A stretch of DNA of 64,000 nucleotides, from positions 1 through 64,000 of the forward strand of contig NZ_JAVRHY010000003.1 in the NCBI RefSeq assembly GCF_031846305.1, in the 5' to 3' direction. Within the stretch, counting starts at the first letter, position 1. Every line of letters begins with the position of its first letter. The DNA is from Spectribacter acetivorans. Lineage in GTDB: Bacteria > Pseudomonadota > Gammaproteobacteria > Nevskiales > Salinisphaeraceae. The notes under the pieces are model-generated. The model did no database searches. It was given only the letters and a program-made list of their open reading frames with translations, and was not told the DNA's origin. The position numbers and the translations under genes were made by a program. Below, piece by piece: positions 16,162 to 23,872 of this stretch.

Positions 16162-17093
16162 TCGCGAATCTGCCCCTGCTGATTGCCGCGGCCACCCTGC
16201 TGGTGGTGCTGGGCGTCGGGCTGTTCACGGCCGCCGGCATCCAGGAAGGCCGGCGCAAGCGTATGGCGCGGCGACTGGCCGGTGCCCGCCAGCGACAGGC
16301 GAAGGGCGGGCCCAGGGGTACCTCCGAGTGGCTGGCACGAGTGGCCGACCGCGGTCAGAGCCTGGACCGGATTCTGGACGATCCCGAGGAAACCACCGTA
16401 CTGCTGGCCCAGGCCGGCTGGCGCGGCGTACGGGCACGGGCAGCCTTCTACGGCATGCAGGTGCTGATGCCGATTATCGGGCTGGCGGCGGCGGTGCCCC
16501 TGTGGTTTGTCCTGGTGCCGCAGTTCGGTGCGCTTGTGGTCGCCGTCCTGCTGGTATTCCTGGTATTGCTGGCGGCGGCACTGCCGCGTCTGGTGCTGCG
16601 CTCCTCGGCCAAGAACCGGCGCGAGCGCATTCGCGCCGAAGTGCCGCTGTTCATCAATCTGATGATGCTGCTGTACGAGGCCGGTCTGAGCACGCGCCAG
16701 GCCCTGACCAGCCTGGTACAGGATGGCGAGGGGACGCTGCCGGAGATGATCGACGAGCTGGCGCCGGTCTTGCGTCAGGTCGAGGCGGGCGCGGACATGA
16801 GCCAGCTGCTGATGGAAACCAGCAAGACTCTTGCCGTGCCGGAACTGGAAAGCGTGCTCGGCGTGCTGCGGCAGGTGGAGCGCTATGGTGGCGAGATCCG
16901 CGAGCCCCTGAGCGACGCCCTCGACACCATCGAGGAGCGGCGTACCATGGAGATTCGCGAGCAGGTCAACGTGATGGCGGGCAAGATGACCGTGGTTCTG
17001 GTGGCCTGCTTCTTTCCGGCCCTGCTCATCTTCATTGTCGGTCCGGCGTTCGTGTCCATCTCCAACGCCCTGGGCTCGATCGGAGGCAGCTGA
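16158..17093 (+). CDS. tadC: Tad inner-membrane platform protein TadC
   Basis: I start this at GTG 16158, which overlaps the tadB stop, giving 311 residues. The protein has an N-terminal membrane segment (LPLLIAAATLLVVLGVGLF), a central pair of membrane segments near residues 95-135, a T2SSF domain (AEVPLFINLMMLLYEAGLSTRQALTSL ... VPELESVLGVLRQVERYGGEI) and a final membrane segment (MTVVLVACFFPALLIFIVG). This is the expected TadC. The next gene starts inside its stop codon. Confidence 0.93.
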   Translation: MIANLPLLIAAATLLVVLGVGLFTAAGIQEGRRKRMARRLAGARQRQAKGGPRGTSEWLARVADRGQSLDRILDDPEETTVLLAQAGWRGVRARAAFYGMQVLMPIIGLAAAVPLWFVLVPQFGALVVAVLLVFLVLLAAALPRLVLRSSAKNRRERIRAEVPLFINLMMLLYEAGLSTRQALTSLVQDGEGTLPEMIDELAPVLRQVEAGADMSQLLMETSKTLAVPELESVLGVLRQVERYGGEIREPLSDALDTIEERRTMEIREQVNVMAGKMTVVLVACFFPALLIFIVGPAFVSISNALGSIGGS

Positions 17094-17893
17094 TGCGGTT
17101 TCTCGGTGCTTGTCTGCTGATGATACTGATAGCGGGTTGCACCAGCTCGCCGCCGCGCCCGGACCTGGCGGAACCGGCGCAGTTGCTCCAGGAGGCCCGC
17201 GGCGAGGACGAGAATCGCCGGCTTTATACCGACCTGATTCGCGAGTTGATGGGCAAGGACCGGCTCTACGCCGCCATGGCCCATCTCGAGGCGCAGCAGA
17301 AGCAATTCGGCGACACGGCGGAACTGCGGTTGTTGCGCGCCGACCTGCTGCGCAAGCTGGAAGAGCCGGTGGCGGCCGAACAGATCTACCGCCAGTTGCT
17401 CGACGAGGGCCGGTTTCGCGGTGAGGCCCGGCATGGTCTGGGTCTGGTTTATGCCCCTCAGGACCTCACGCTGGCGGTGCGGCACCTGCAATCCGCGGTG
17501 ACGCTGCTGCCCACCGACGCCCGGATTCGCAACGACCTGGGTTACGCGCTACTGCGGCAGGGCCAGGTCCATGAGGCGGTCCGCGAGCTGGCCACCGCCT
17601 ACCAGTTGAGCCCGGGTGAGCGCCTGCCGCGGAACAATTACATCGTGGCCCTGCTGATCGACGGCGAGGAACGCCGTGCCGCCCGCATTGCGGCGGAACA
17701 CGAGGTTGGCGGCGACGAGATCAAGCGATTGCGCCAGCGCGCCGCCTCGCTGCAGCAGCTGGCTCGCCAGTCCGTATCGCCGCTGCCCGACGCGGAAACC
17801 GAGCCCCGGCCGGCGCCCGAACCGACGCCGGGCCGGGCCACCAATGACGACCGCCGCAACGCCGCGACCACCATCGGCGGCGGCGGCGGATGA
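17093..17893 (+). CDS. tadD: TadD lipoprotein with TPR repeats
   Basis: The start ATG at 17093 overlaps the tadC stop. The 266-residue protein has a lipoprotein signal with lipobox LIAGC (Cys16), then several TPR-like helical pairs (AAMAHLEAQQKQFGDTAEL, AAEQIYRQLLDEGRFRGEA, VRHLQSAVTLLPTDARIRND, VRELATAYQLSPGERL). It ends with a low-complexity Pro/Arg/Gly tail. TadD-type TPR lipoproteins are thought to act as pilotins for the Tad secretin in the outer membrane. Residues after the lipobox Cys are Thr-Ser-Ser, compatible with outer-membrane sorting. Confidence 0.88.
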   Translation: MRFLGACLLMILIAGCTSSPPRPDLAEPAQLLQEARGEDENRRLYTDLIRELMGKDRLYAAMAHLEAQQKQFGDTAELRLLRADLLRKLEEPVAAEQIYRQLLDEGRFRGEARHGLGLVYAPQDLTLAVRHLQSAVTLLPTDARIRNDLGYALLRQGQVHEAVRELATAYQLSPGERLPRNNYIVALLIDGEERRAARIAAEHEVGGDEIKRLRQRAASLQQLARQSVSPLPDAETEPRPAPEPTPGRATNDDRRNAATTIGGGGG

Positions 17894-17948
17894 ATGCCCG
17901 GCCGGTCGGCGCCACTCGACGCCGGCCCGATTTCAACGAGGATGGGTC

Positions 17949-18194
17949 ATGAAAAAAATGATTTTTGTCAGCCTGATGCTGCTACCGCTTTACGCTTGGG
18001 CGGGTGAGGTCACCGACGTGGGCGATACCACACGCAACGCGCTGGACAAGCAGCGTCGCGGTGTCGGGGCGGTGGAGAACCGCCCCATGCTCAAGGACGT
18101 GGCCGACCGCACCTACGAACGCTATCTGGAAAGCTTTACCTACCCGATTCCCGAGCGCTTCGAGTCGACCGACAGCTTTTCGGCCGGGGACTGA
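17949..18194 (+). CDS. DUF3613 family small exported protein of the tad locus
   Basis: The 81-residue product starts at an ATG with GAGGATGGG upstream. Residues 1-18 are a signal peptide (cut after AWA). The mature part reads DVGDTTRNALDKQRRGV ... MLKDVADRTYERYLESFTYPIPE, which matches my memory of DUF3613, a small family repeatedly encoded in tad clusters and of unknown role. The tight position after tadD and the same strand argue for a Tad-related periplasmic accessory. The family assignment is from motif recall. Confidence 0.75.
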   Translation: MKKMIFVSLMLLPLYAWAGEVTDVGDTTRNALDKQRRGVGAVENRPMLKDVADRTYERYLESFTYPIPERFESTDSFSAGD

Positions 18195-18240
18195 AAGGCG
18201 GCCGTTGGGCCGGCTCGCGTGACCGGCTGATGGCGCGGAC

Positions 18241-20754
18241 ATGGCGGAATCATCTCGGGGGCGTTTGCGGGGATTGACGCAGCTACTGGCCGTTGCGGCG
18301 GCGCTGTTGTGGGCGTTGCTGGCACCTGTTCTTCTGTTCCACAGCCTGTCGACCCAGGCCGACCGCCTGGCCGACCGGCTGGCGGCGGCGGCACAGACCG
18401 AACTGGCGCCGAAGCTGCGCCAGGACCGGGTGCCCGCCGACCTGGTGGCCGCTGCCGAATCGCTGCTGGCCGAGCCGCGATACGCGGTCAACTACCTCAC
18501 TCTGCGCAACGCCGATGGCGTGGTGCTGGCCTCCGTCGGCGCGCTGGAATCGGTGGGTGGTGCCCTGCCGGCGGCGCAGGCCCGCCAGTTGCGCGGTTTC
18601 CTCTATCGGGCGACTAGCAGCGATCGCCGCCTGAGTCTCAGCCGGGACGGCAACCGCATCGGATTCGTGGATGCCGGCATCGCCTGGCGCAGCGCGTTGG
18701 TCGCGGCGTTGCCGATGATCGCGGTGCTGCTGGTGTCCTGGCTGATGGCCCTGGTGCTGATATGGCGGTGGCTGCCGGGCGTGATTGCTGCGTGGCGGGA
18801 GCCGGACGAACAGGCGGCGGTATCGCGGCCGGCGCCGGCCGCCGCGCCGGCGCCCGCCCCCACCGCCGCCCCGGCACGGGCCCGGGATGCGGATAGCGAC
18901 GCCATTGCCCGTTACCTCGATCGTGCGGGCATCGGCTGGGTGGCGCTGGACCACCAGCAGCGGATCGCCCGGGTCAATCAGGCCATGCAATCACTACTGC
19001 ACCGGGATGCCAGCGCGTTGAAGGCCACGCGCCATGATCAGACGCTGATCTTTCTCGATGACGACAACCAGCCGATCGAAGGTCCGGTCGCCGGGATGTT
19101 GAATAGCCAGGCCGAATCGGTCGTGGAAACGACGGTATTGCTGCAATGCCAGGGCCGGCCGCCGGTGTCGGTGTCGGTGCGGGCCGTGCCGGAACCCGTG
19201 GGTTCGCCGCATGCGCTGACCGCGACCTTCGAGCCGCGCGAACCGGCATCGCCAGCCGCCATTGATGACCCCGCGGGGCTGCTGATCGAATCCGCGCCGG
19301 GCGTGCTGGCGTTGGTGGACTCGGCCGGCCGCATCCGCCGGACCGGCACGGGCTGGCACGGGCTGTTCGGACAGGATGCGGTGCCGGGCAGTGCCGTCAC
19401 CACGCTTCTTCCCGACGAGCCGGCCAATCTGATCGGCCGCACCGTGCCGCTGGATCTGGCAGCGGGGCCGGGCTCGGCGATCGTGTCTCGGTTGACCGCC
19501 GATGACTATCTGGTGAGCGTTGCTCCGGCCGATACGCCGCGAAGTGCCTCGGCGCCGATCACGACATCCGGCACGGCCGGCCTGCTGGCGGCAATACAGG
19601 CGCATGCGGACGACCATGAGGCCACGGGCGGGTTGCTGGTGGTGGCTGATGTGATTGACTGCGGCCGACTGAATCGCCGGTATGGGCGGGTGGCGGTGGA
19701 TCAGATGCTCGATCAGCTGGTCGAGCAGTGGCAACGGCAATCTGACAAGCCGGATGCCTGCATTGCCCGGATTGGTGGTGATGAAATCGCGCTGTTCCGG
19801 ACCTCGGACGCGCCGCCGGCCGAGGCCCTGTCGGAAACCAGCCGACGGCTGGAGGCCGCAATACGGCAATCGTCCGCACCGGCCTCGGCGCCCTGGCCGG
19901 CGCTGCGTTGGGGTGGCGCCGCCGCTACCGACGGCACGACGCCGGCGCAGCTTCTGGACCGCGCGCTGATCGCGGTACAGGCCATTCGCATGGGCGACGA
20001 CCCGCAACCGATGCTCTACGCACCGCACCTGGATCAGCTGGTTGACGAGCAGTCGGATGAGGCCGGGCAGCGGTTGGCCGCGGCCATGGCCGGCGATGAA
20101 CTCGATCTGCAATTCTGGCCGGTGCTGGACGAGCAGGGCGGGGTGGTGGCCGCCTCGGCGCACGTTATCGGACCGGGGCCGGCTGACGATGCGCGGGCAC
20201 TGGCGCGGGATCAGGGCATGGGCGCGGCGCTGGATGCCTGGACTCTGCGCCGGCTCGGCCGCGTGATCGGCAACTGGCGGGATATCGGCCTGCCCCCGGT
20301 GCTCCTGCTGTGGGCGCCGGCTCAGGATACCGGCGAAGCGGTGGATGCGGTCTGGCGGGGTGAATCCGGTTCGCACCGCTTGTCGCCGGGTGCGTTGATG
20401 GTTGTCGGCGTGCCATCCACGACCCTGTCCCGCGCCGTGATGGACGGCGACGACGAGGCAACTTCGGCGCAGTTGCGTCTGGTCCCGGAGACCCTACTCG
20501 CCGGGCTGGCGGAAGATCAGGCCGCAGTGGCGGGAATCAAGGCGATCGCGGGCCGGGCGCGCCGCCAGCAGCAGCCGCTGGTGGCGGGGCCGGTGGCCGA
20601 TGAGGAGACTGCCGGCCTGCTGGTGGCACTGGGGTGCGGTTTGCGTTTCGGGCCGGCGGTGGCGCCTCCGCTGTCGGCGCGGGCATTCGGGCGTTTCCTG
20701 GCCCGGCACCGCGTGGCCCCGCTCATGCGTGACAAGGACACCGGCACTGGCTGA
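18241..20754 (+). CDS. Membrane protein with PAS, degenerate GGDEF and degenerate EAL-like domains
   Basis: An 837-residue protein. Membrane segments lie at about residues 13-35 and 155-180 with a periplasmic domain between; an Ala/Pro linker (about 195-220) leads to a PAS-like domain (about 222-300) and a second, weaker PAS-like region (about 340-430). A GGDEF-like domain follows (about 445-590) with DVIDCGRLNRRYGRVAVDQM and RIGGDEIALF at 510-519: the fifth motif residue is Ile instead of Phe, and no RxxD inhibitory site is evident. The final part (about 605-830) aligns to EAL domains (LDLQFWPVLDEQGGVV) but reads SAH where EAL should be and lacks the metal-binding acidic residues. I expect a c-di-GMP-related sensor or binding protein with no phosphodiesterase activity, possibly controlling the pilus genes it follows. 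It could equally act in an unrelated pathway. Confidence 0.72.
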   Translation: MAESSRGRLRGLTQLLAVAAALLWALLAPVLLFHSLSTQADRLADRLAAAAQTELAPKLRQDRVPADLVAAAESLLAEPRYAVNYLTLRNADGVVLASVGALESVGGALPAAQARQLRGFLYRATSSDRRLSLSRDGNRIGFVDAGIAWRSALVAALPMIAVLLVSWLMALVLIWRWLPGVIAAWREPDEQAAVSRPAPAAAPAPAPTAAPARARDADSDAIARYLDRAGIGWVALDHQQRIARVNQAMQSLLHRDASALKATRHDQTLIFLDDDNQPIEGPVAGMLNSQAESVVETTVLLQCQGRPPVSVSVRAVPEPVGSPHALTATFEPREPASPAAIDDPAGLLIESAPGVLALVDSAGRIRRTGTGWHGLFGQDAVPGSAVTTLLPDEPANLIGRTVPLDLAAGPGSAIVSRLTADDYLVSVAPADTPRSASAPITTSGTAGLLAAIQAHADDHEATGGLLVVADVIDCGRLNRRYGRVAVDQMLDQLVEQWQRQSDKPDACIARIGGDEIALFRTSDAPPAEALSETSRRLEAAIRQSSAPASAPWPALRWGGAAATDGTTPAQLLDRALIAVQAIRMGDDPQPMLYAPHLDQLVDEQSDEAGQRLAAAMAGDELDLQFWPVLDEQGGVVAASAHVIGPGPADDARALARDQGMGAALDAWTLRRLGRVIGNWRDIGLPPVLLLWAPAQDTGEAVDAVWRGESGSHRLSPGALMVVGVPSTTLSRAVMDGDDEATSAQLRLVPETLLAGLAEDQAAVAGIKAIAGRARRQQQPLVAGPVADEETAGLLVALGCGLRFGPAVAPPLSARAFGRFLARHRVAPLMRDKDTGTG

Positions 20755-20755
20755 G

Positions 20756-21532
20756 TCAGGCGGTCTCCCCCGTGAACCGGTTGGCCAGAGCCGCGAATTC
20801 GGCAGGCGTGAGTTGTTCCGGGCGCTGACCCGGGTCGACGCCCGCATCGATGATCGCCGACCGATCCAGCAGCCCCTTCAGGCCGTTCCGGATGGTCTTG
20901 CGGCGGGCCGAGAACGCCGCCTGCAGAACCCGGTCGAAATCCCGCTGGCAGTCAATGGCAAAGTCGGGCACCCGCGGACGAACGCGCACAATGGCGGATT
21001 CCACCTTCGGCGGCGGCTGGAAGGCCCCGGGTCCGATGGTCATCAGACGTTCCGCCCGCGCTCGGGATGCCACTGCCACCGACAGCCGGCCGTAATCGCC
21101 TTCGCCCGGCTCCGCGACCATGCGGTCGACCACTTCCTTCTGCAGCATGAAATGCATGTCGCCAATCGGCGCGGGACTGGCGAGCAGCGCAAACAGCAGT
21201 GGCGACGAGATGTTGTAGGGCAGATTGCCGACCAGCCGCAGGGGCGGATCACCGCCGAGGCTGGTGTAGTCGAAGCGCAGGGCGTCGGCCTCGTGCAGGG
21301 TGAAACCGGATTGGCCGCCGAACCGCTGTTGCAGCGCGGGCGCCAGGTCCCGGTCGATCTCGATCACGTCCAGACGGGGGCAGCGGTCCAGCAACGGCTC
21401 GGTGAGTGCGCCGCGTCCCGGGCCGATTTCCACCAGATGATCGGTTTCGGCCGGGGCGATGTGATCGATTATGCGGCCGATGATGGCCGGGTCGTGCAGG
21501 AAGTGCTGGCCGAAGCGTTTACGCGCGGGCAT
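20756..21532 (-). CDS. rsmA: 16S rRNA dimethyladenosine transferase RsmA (KsgA)
   Basis: I start at the ATG whose product begins MPARKRFGQHFLHD, the invariant KsgA N-terminus; an upstream in-frame ATG lies inside pdxA and gives nonsense residues. The 258-residue protein has the SAM-binding motif VEIGPGRGALTEPL, LPYNISSPLLFALL (NLPY catalytic motif) and LQKEVVDRM. It dimethylates two adjacent adenines near the 3' end of 16S rRNA, a late step in small-subunit assembly. It overlaps the pdxA end by 14 bases. The usual downstream gene apaG is absent; instead the gene meets the GGDEF/EAL-like gene tail to tail one base apart. Confidence 0.95.
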   Translation of the reverse strand: MPARKRFGQHFLHDPAIIGRIIDHIAPAETDHLVEIGPGRGALTEPLLDRCPRLDVIEIDRDLAPALQQRFGGQSGFTLHEADALRFDYTSLGGDPPLRLVGNLPYNISSPLLFALLASPAPIGDMHFMLQKEVVDRMVAEPGEGDYGRLSVAVASRARAERLMTIGPGAFQPPPKVESAIVRVRPRVPDFAIDCQRDFDRVLQAAFSARRKTIRNGLKGLLDRSAIIDAGVDPGQRPEQLTPAEFAALANRFTGETA

Positions 21533-22511
21533 GGCTGGCCAGTTCATCGGCCATCGCCACGGCGGCGTCCATGCTGCCGGTATGCACGGCGTCGGTGCCC
21601 GCCAGATCCAGCGCGGTGCCGTGGTCGACGGAGGTGCGGATGATGGGCAGGCCCAGCGTGACATTGACCGTGCGGCCGAAGCCAAGATGCTTGATCACCG
21701 GCAGACCCTGGTCGTGGTACATGGCCAGCACCGCATCCGCGCGCGCCAGCCTGTCCGGCGTGAACAGGGTATCCGCGGGCAGGGGGCCTTCGATGTCCAG
21801 CCCCGCCTCACGGGCCTCGTCCAGCACCGGCTCGATCACGTCGATTTCCTCCCGGCCCAGGTAACCGCTTTCACCGGCGTGGGGATTCAGGCCGGCCACC
21901 AGGATGCGCGGCCGGGCGAGGCCGAAATGGCGGCGGAGATCGGTATCCAGAACCCGGAGCGTGCGGGCCAGGGAAGACCGTGTGAGTTGCGCGGGCACGT
22001 CGGCAAGCGGAATGTGCACCGTCGCCAGCGCCACCCGCAGACCCGGGGTCGCCAGCATCATCACCACGTGCGACGCCCCGGTGCGCTCGGCGATGAAGTC
22101 GGTGTGTCCGGAAAAGGCGTGGCCGGCGCGGTTGATCACCGCCTTGTGGGCCGGGCCGGTCACCATGGCGTCGGCCTGCCGATTGCGGCACAGATCGACG
22201 GCCTGTTCCAGCGTGGTCAGGACGTAGCCGGCGTTGGCCGGATCGATGACACCGGGACGGCAGGGGGCGGCCAGGGAAACCGGCAGCACCCGGATATGCC
22301 CCGGTCGGGTGGCGACTGCCGGTGCGGTGGTGTCGGTTTTGGTGTCCACCGTCAGTGGCAGACCGAGCATCCGCGCCCGGTCGGTCAATAGATCAGGGTC
22401 GCAGACGGCGATGAGCTCGCAGTCATGGCGTTGCTGAGCGAGCCGGACGGCCAGATCGGGACCGATGCCGGCCGGCTCGCCCGGCGTGAGCACCAGTCGG
22501 TTCATGGGCAT
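21519..22511 (-). CDS. pdxA: 4-hydroxythreonine-4-phosphate dehydrogenase
   Basis: The 330-residue enzyme begins NRLVLTPGEPAGIGPDL, typical of PdxA, and has the metal-binding His and Asp motifs HTDFIAERTG, GLNPHAGESGYLGREE and MYHDQGLPVIKHLGF. It oxidises 4-phosphohydroxy-L-threonine in pyridoxal phosphate synthesis. Two ATGs two codons apart (22511 and 22505) are both possible; I keep the longer. It sits between surA and rsmA, as in most Gammaproteobacteria. Confidence 0.95.
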   Translation of the reverse strand: MPMNRLVLTPGEPAGIGPDLAVRLAQQRHDCELIAVCDPDLLTDRARMLGLPLTVDTKTDTTAPAVATRPGHIRVLPVSLAAPCRPGVIDPANAGYVLTTLEQAVDLCRNRQADAMVTGPAHKAVINRAGHAFSGHTDFIAERTGASHVVMMLATPGLRVALATVHIPLADVPAQLTRSSLARTLRVLDTDLRRHFGLARPRILVAGLNPHAGESGYLGREEIDVIEPVLDEAREAGLDIEGPLPADTLFTPDRLARADAVLAMYHDQGLPVIKHLGFGRTVNVTLGLPIIRTSVDHGTALDLAGTDAVHTGSMDAAVAMADELASHARA

Positions 22512-22546
22512 CGGAGTCGTCTCGTGGTGGCGCGGTGCGTCCGGGG

Positions 22547-23872
22547 TCAGCTGTCCTGGTAGCCTTCCAGCCGGATGTCCACGAAGGCCTCGTCGCGGAT
22601 CTTGCGCAGCCAGATTTCGGATTCCTCCTGCATTTTCTGGCGTCCGAGTGCCTGACGCGCCCGCTGGCGCCGGCGTTCCTGGCTCAGGTCGCGCTGACGT
22701 GTGTCCTGCATCTGCAGCACGTGCCAGCCACTTTCCGTGCGGAACGGCTTGCTGGTTTCACCGGGTTTGAGCGACCGGAGCTGTTCGGCGAACGGGGGCG
22801 ACATGCTCTCTGCCTGCAGCCAGCCGAGTTCGCCGCCCTGGTTGGCGCTGCTGGTGTCGTCGGAATTCTCGCGCGCCAGCTGGGTGAAGTCGTCGCCGGC
22901 CAGCACCCGCTTGCGCAGCCGCTCGGCCTCGGCCTCGGCGCGCTCGTTGTTACGGATCTCGTTGAGTTCGAGCAGGATATGGCGGGCCTGATATTCCTTG
23001 ACCACGGAATCCTCCGACGCGGTCTGCTGGCCGTCGGTGCGCCGCACGTCGGCCAGCTGGATCAGATGGAATCCGCTGGGTCCACGGAACGGCTCGCTGA
23101 TTTCGCCCGGCTGCAGGCGCGGGACCACATCGGAGAACAGCGTGGGCAGGAAACCGCCGGCCAGCCAGCCCAGATCACCGCCCTCGAGGGCGTTCTGGCC
23201 ATCCGAATGGGCCACCGCCAGTTCGCTGAAACTGTCGTTCTCCTGTGCGCGTTCGCGCAGCTCCTCGACCCGGTCGCGTGCCGCATCGATGGTGCTCTGG
23301 CTGGCATTTTCGCTGACCGAGACCAGGATATGACGGATGCGGTACTCGCGGTTTTCCTGCACCCGAAGCGACTCGCTTTCCAGATAGCGATCGACGTCCT
23401 CGTCGGTGACCACCACGCGCCCGGCAATTTCACGCTGCTTGAGCTTGTCGATCAGGATCTGTTCGCGTAGCCGCTCCCGCATGGCGGAAACCGACAGCCC
23501 CTCGGCCCGTACCGAGCTCATGAACTGATCGCCGGTCATCCCGTTCTGGGCGGCCATGCGCTCGACGGCCTGGTTGAGCTCGGAATCGCTCACGCTGAGT
23601 CCGGCGCGGTTGGCGCGCTGCATCTGCAACTCGCGCAGGATCAACTGCTCCAGGACCTGGGATTGCACCACCTCGTCCGGCACGTTGTTGATCTGGGCCC
23701 CGGCGCGTTGCCGGACCTGCGCGACGGCGCCTTCCATCTCGCTTTCCAGGATCAGGCCGTCGTTGACGACAGCCACGATCTCGTCGAGCTCGGAATCCTG
23801 CGCCACGCCCGCGGCGGGTGACAGGGACAGGCCGGTGGCGGCCATCAGCAGGGCAAGGCGAATCAGTCTCAT
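22547..23872 (-). CDS. surA: Periplasmic chaperone/peptidyl-prolyl isomerase SurA
   Basis: The 441-residue protein has a signal peptide (cut after VAQ or nearby), an N-terminal chaperone domain (DEIVAVVNDGLILESEME), and two parvulin domains (about 172-275 with YRIRHILVSV, and about 283-385 with YQARHILLEL). It escorts unfolded outer-membrane proteins, including LptD encoded upstream, to the BAM complex. Its start overlaps the lptD stop by four bases, and pdxA follows after 35 bases. Confidence 0.95.
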   Translation of the reverse strand: MRLIRLALLMAATGLSLSPAAGVAQDSELDEIVAVVNDGLILESEMEGAVAQVRQRAGAQINNVPDEVVQSQVLEQLILRELQMQRANRAGLSVSDSELNQAVERMAAQNGMTGDQFMSSVRAEGLSVSAMRERLREQILIDKLKQREIAGRVVVTDEDVDRYLESESLRVQENREYRIRHILVSVSENASQSTIDAARDRVEELRERAQENDSFSELAVAHSDGQNALEGGDLGWLAGGFLPTLFSDVVPRLQPGEISEPFRGPSGFHLIQLADVRRTDGQQTASEDSVVKEYQARHILLELNEIRNNERAEAEAERLRKRVLAGDDFTQLARENSDDTSSANQGGELGWLQAESMSPPFAEQLRSLKPGETSKPFRTESGWHVLQMQDTRQRDLSQERRRQRARQALGRQKMQEESEIWLRKIRDEAFVDIRLEGYQDS

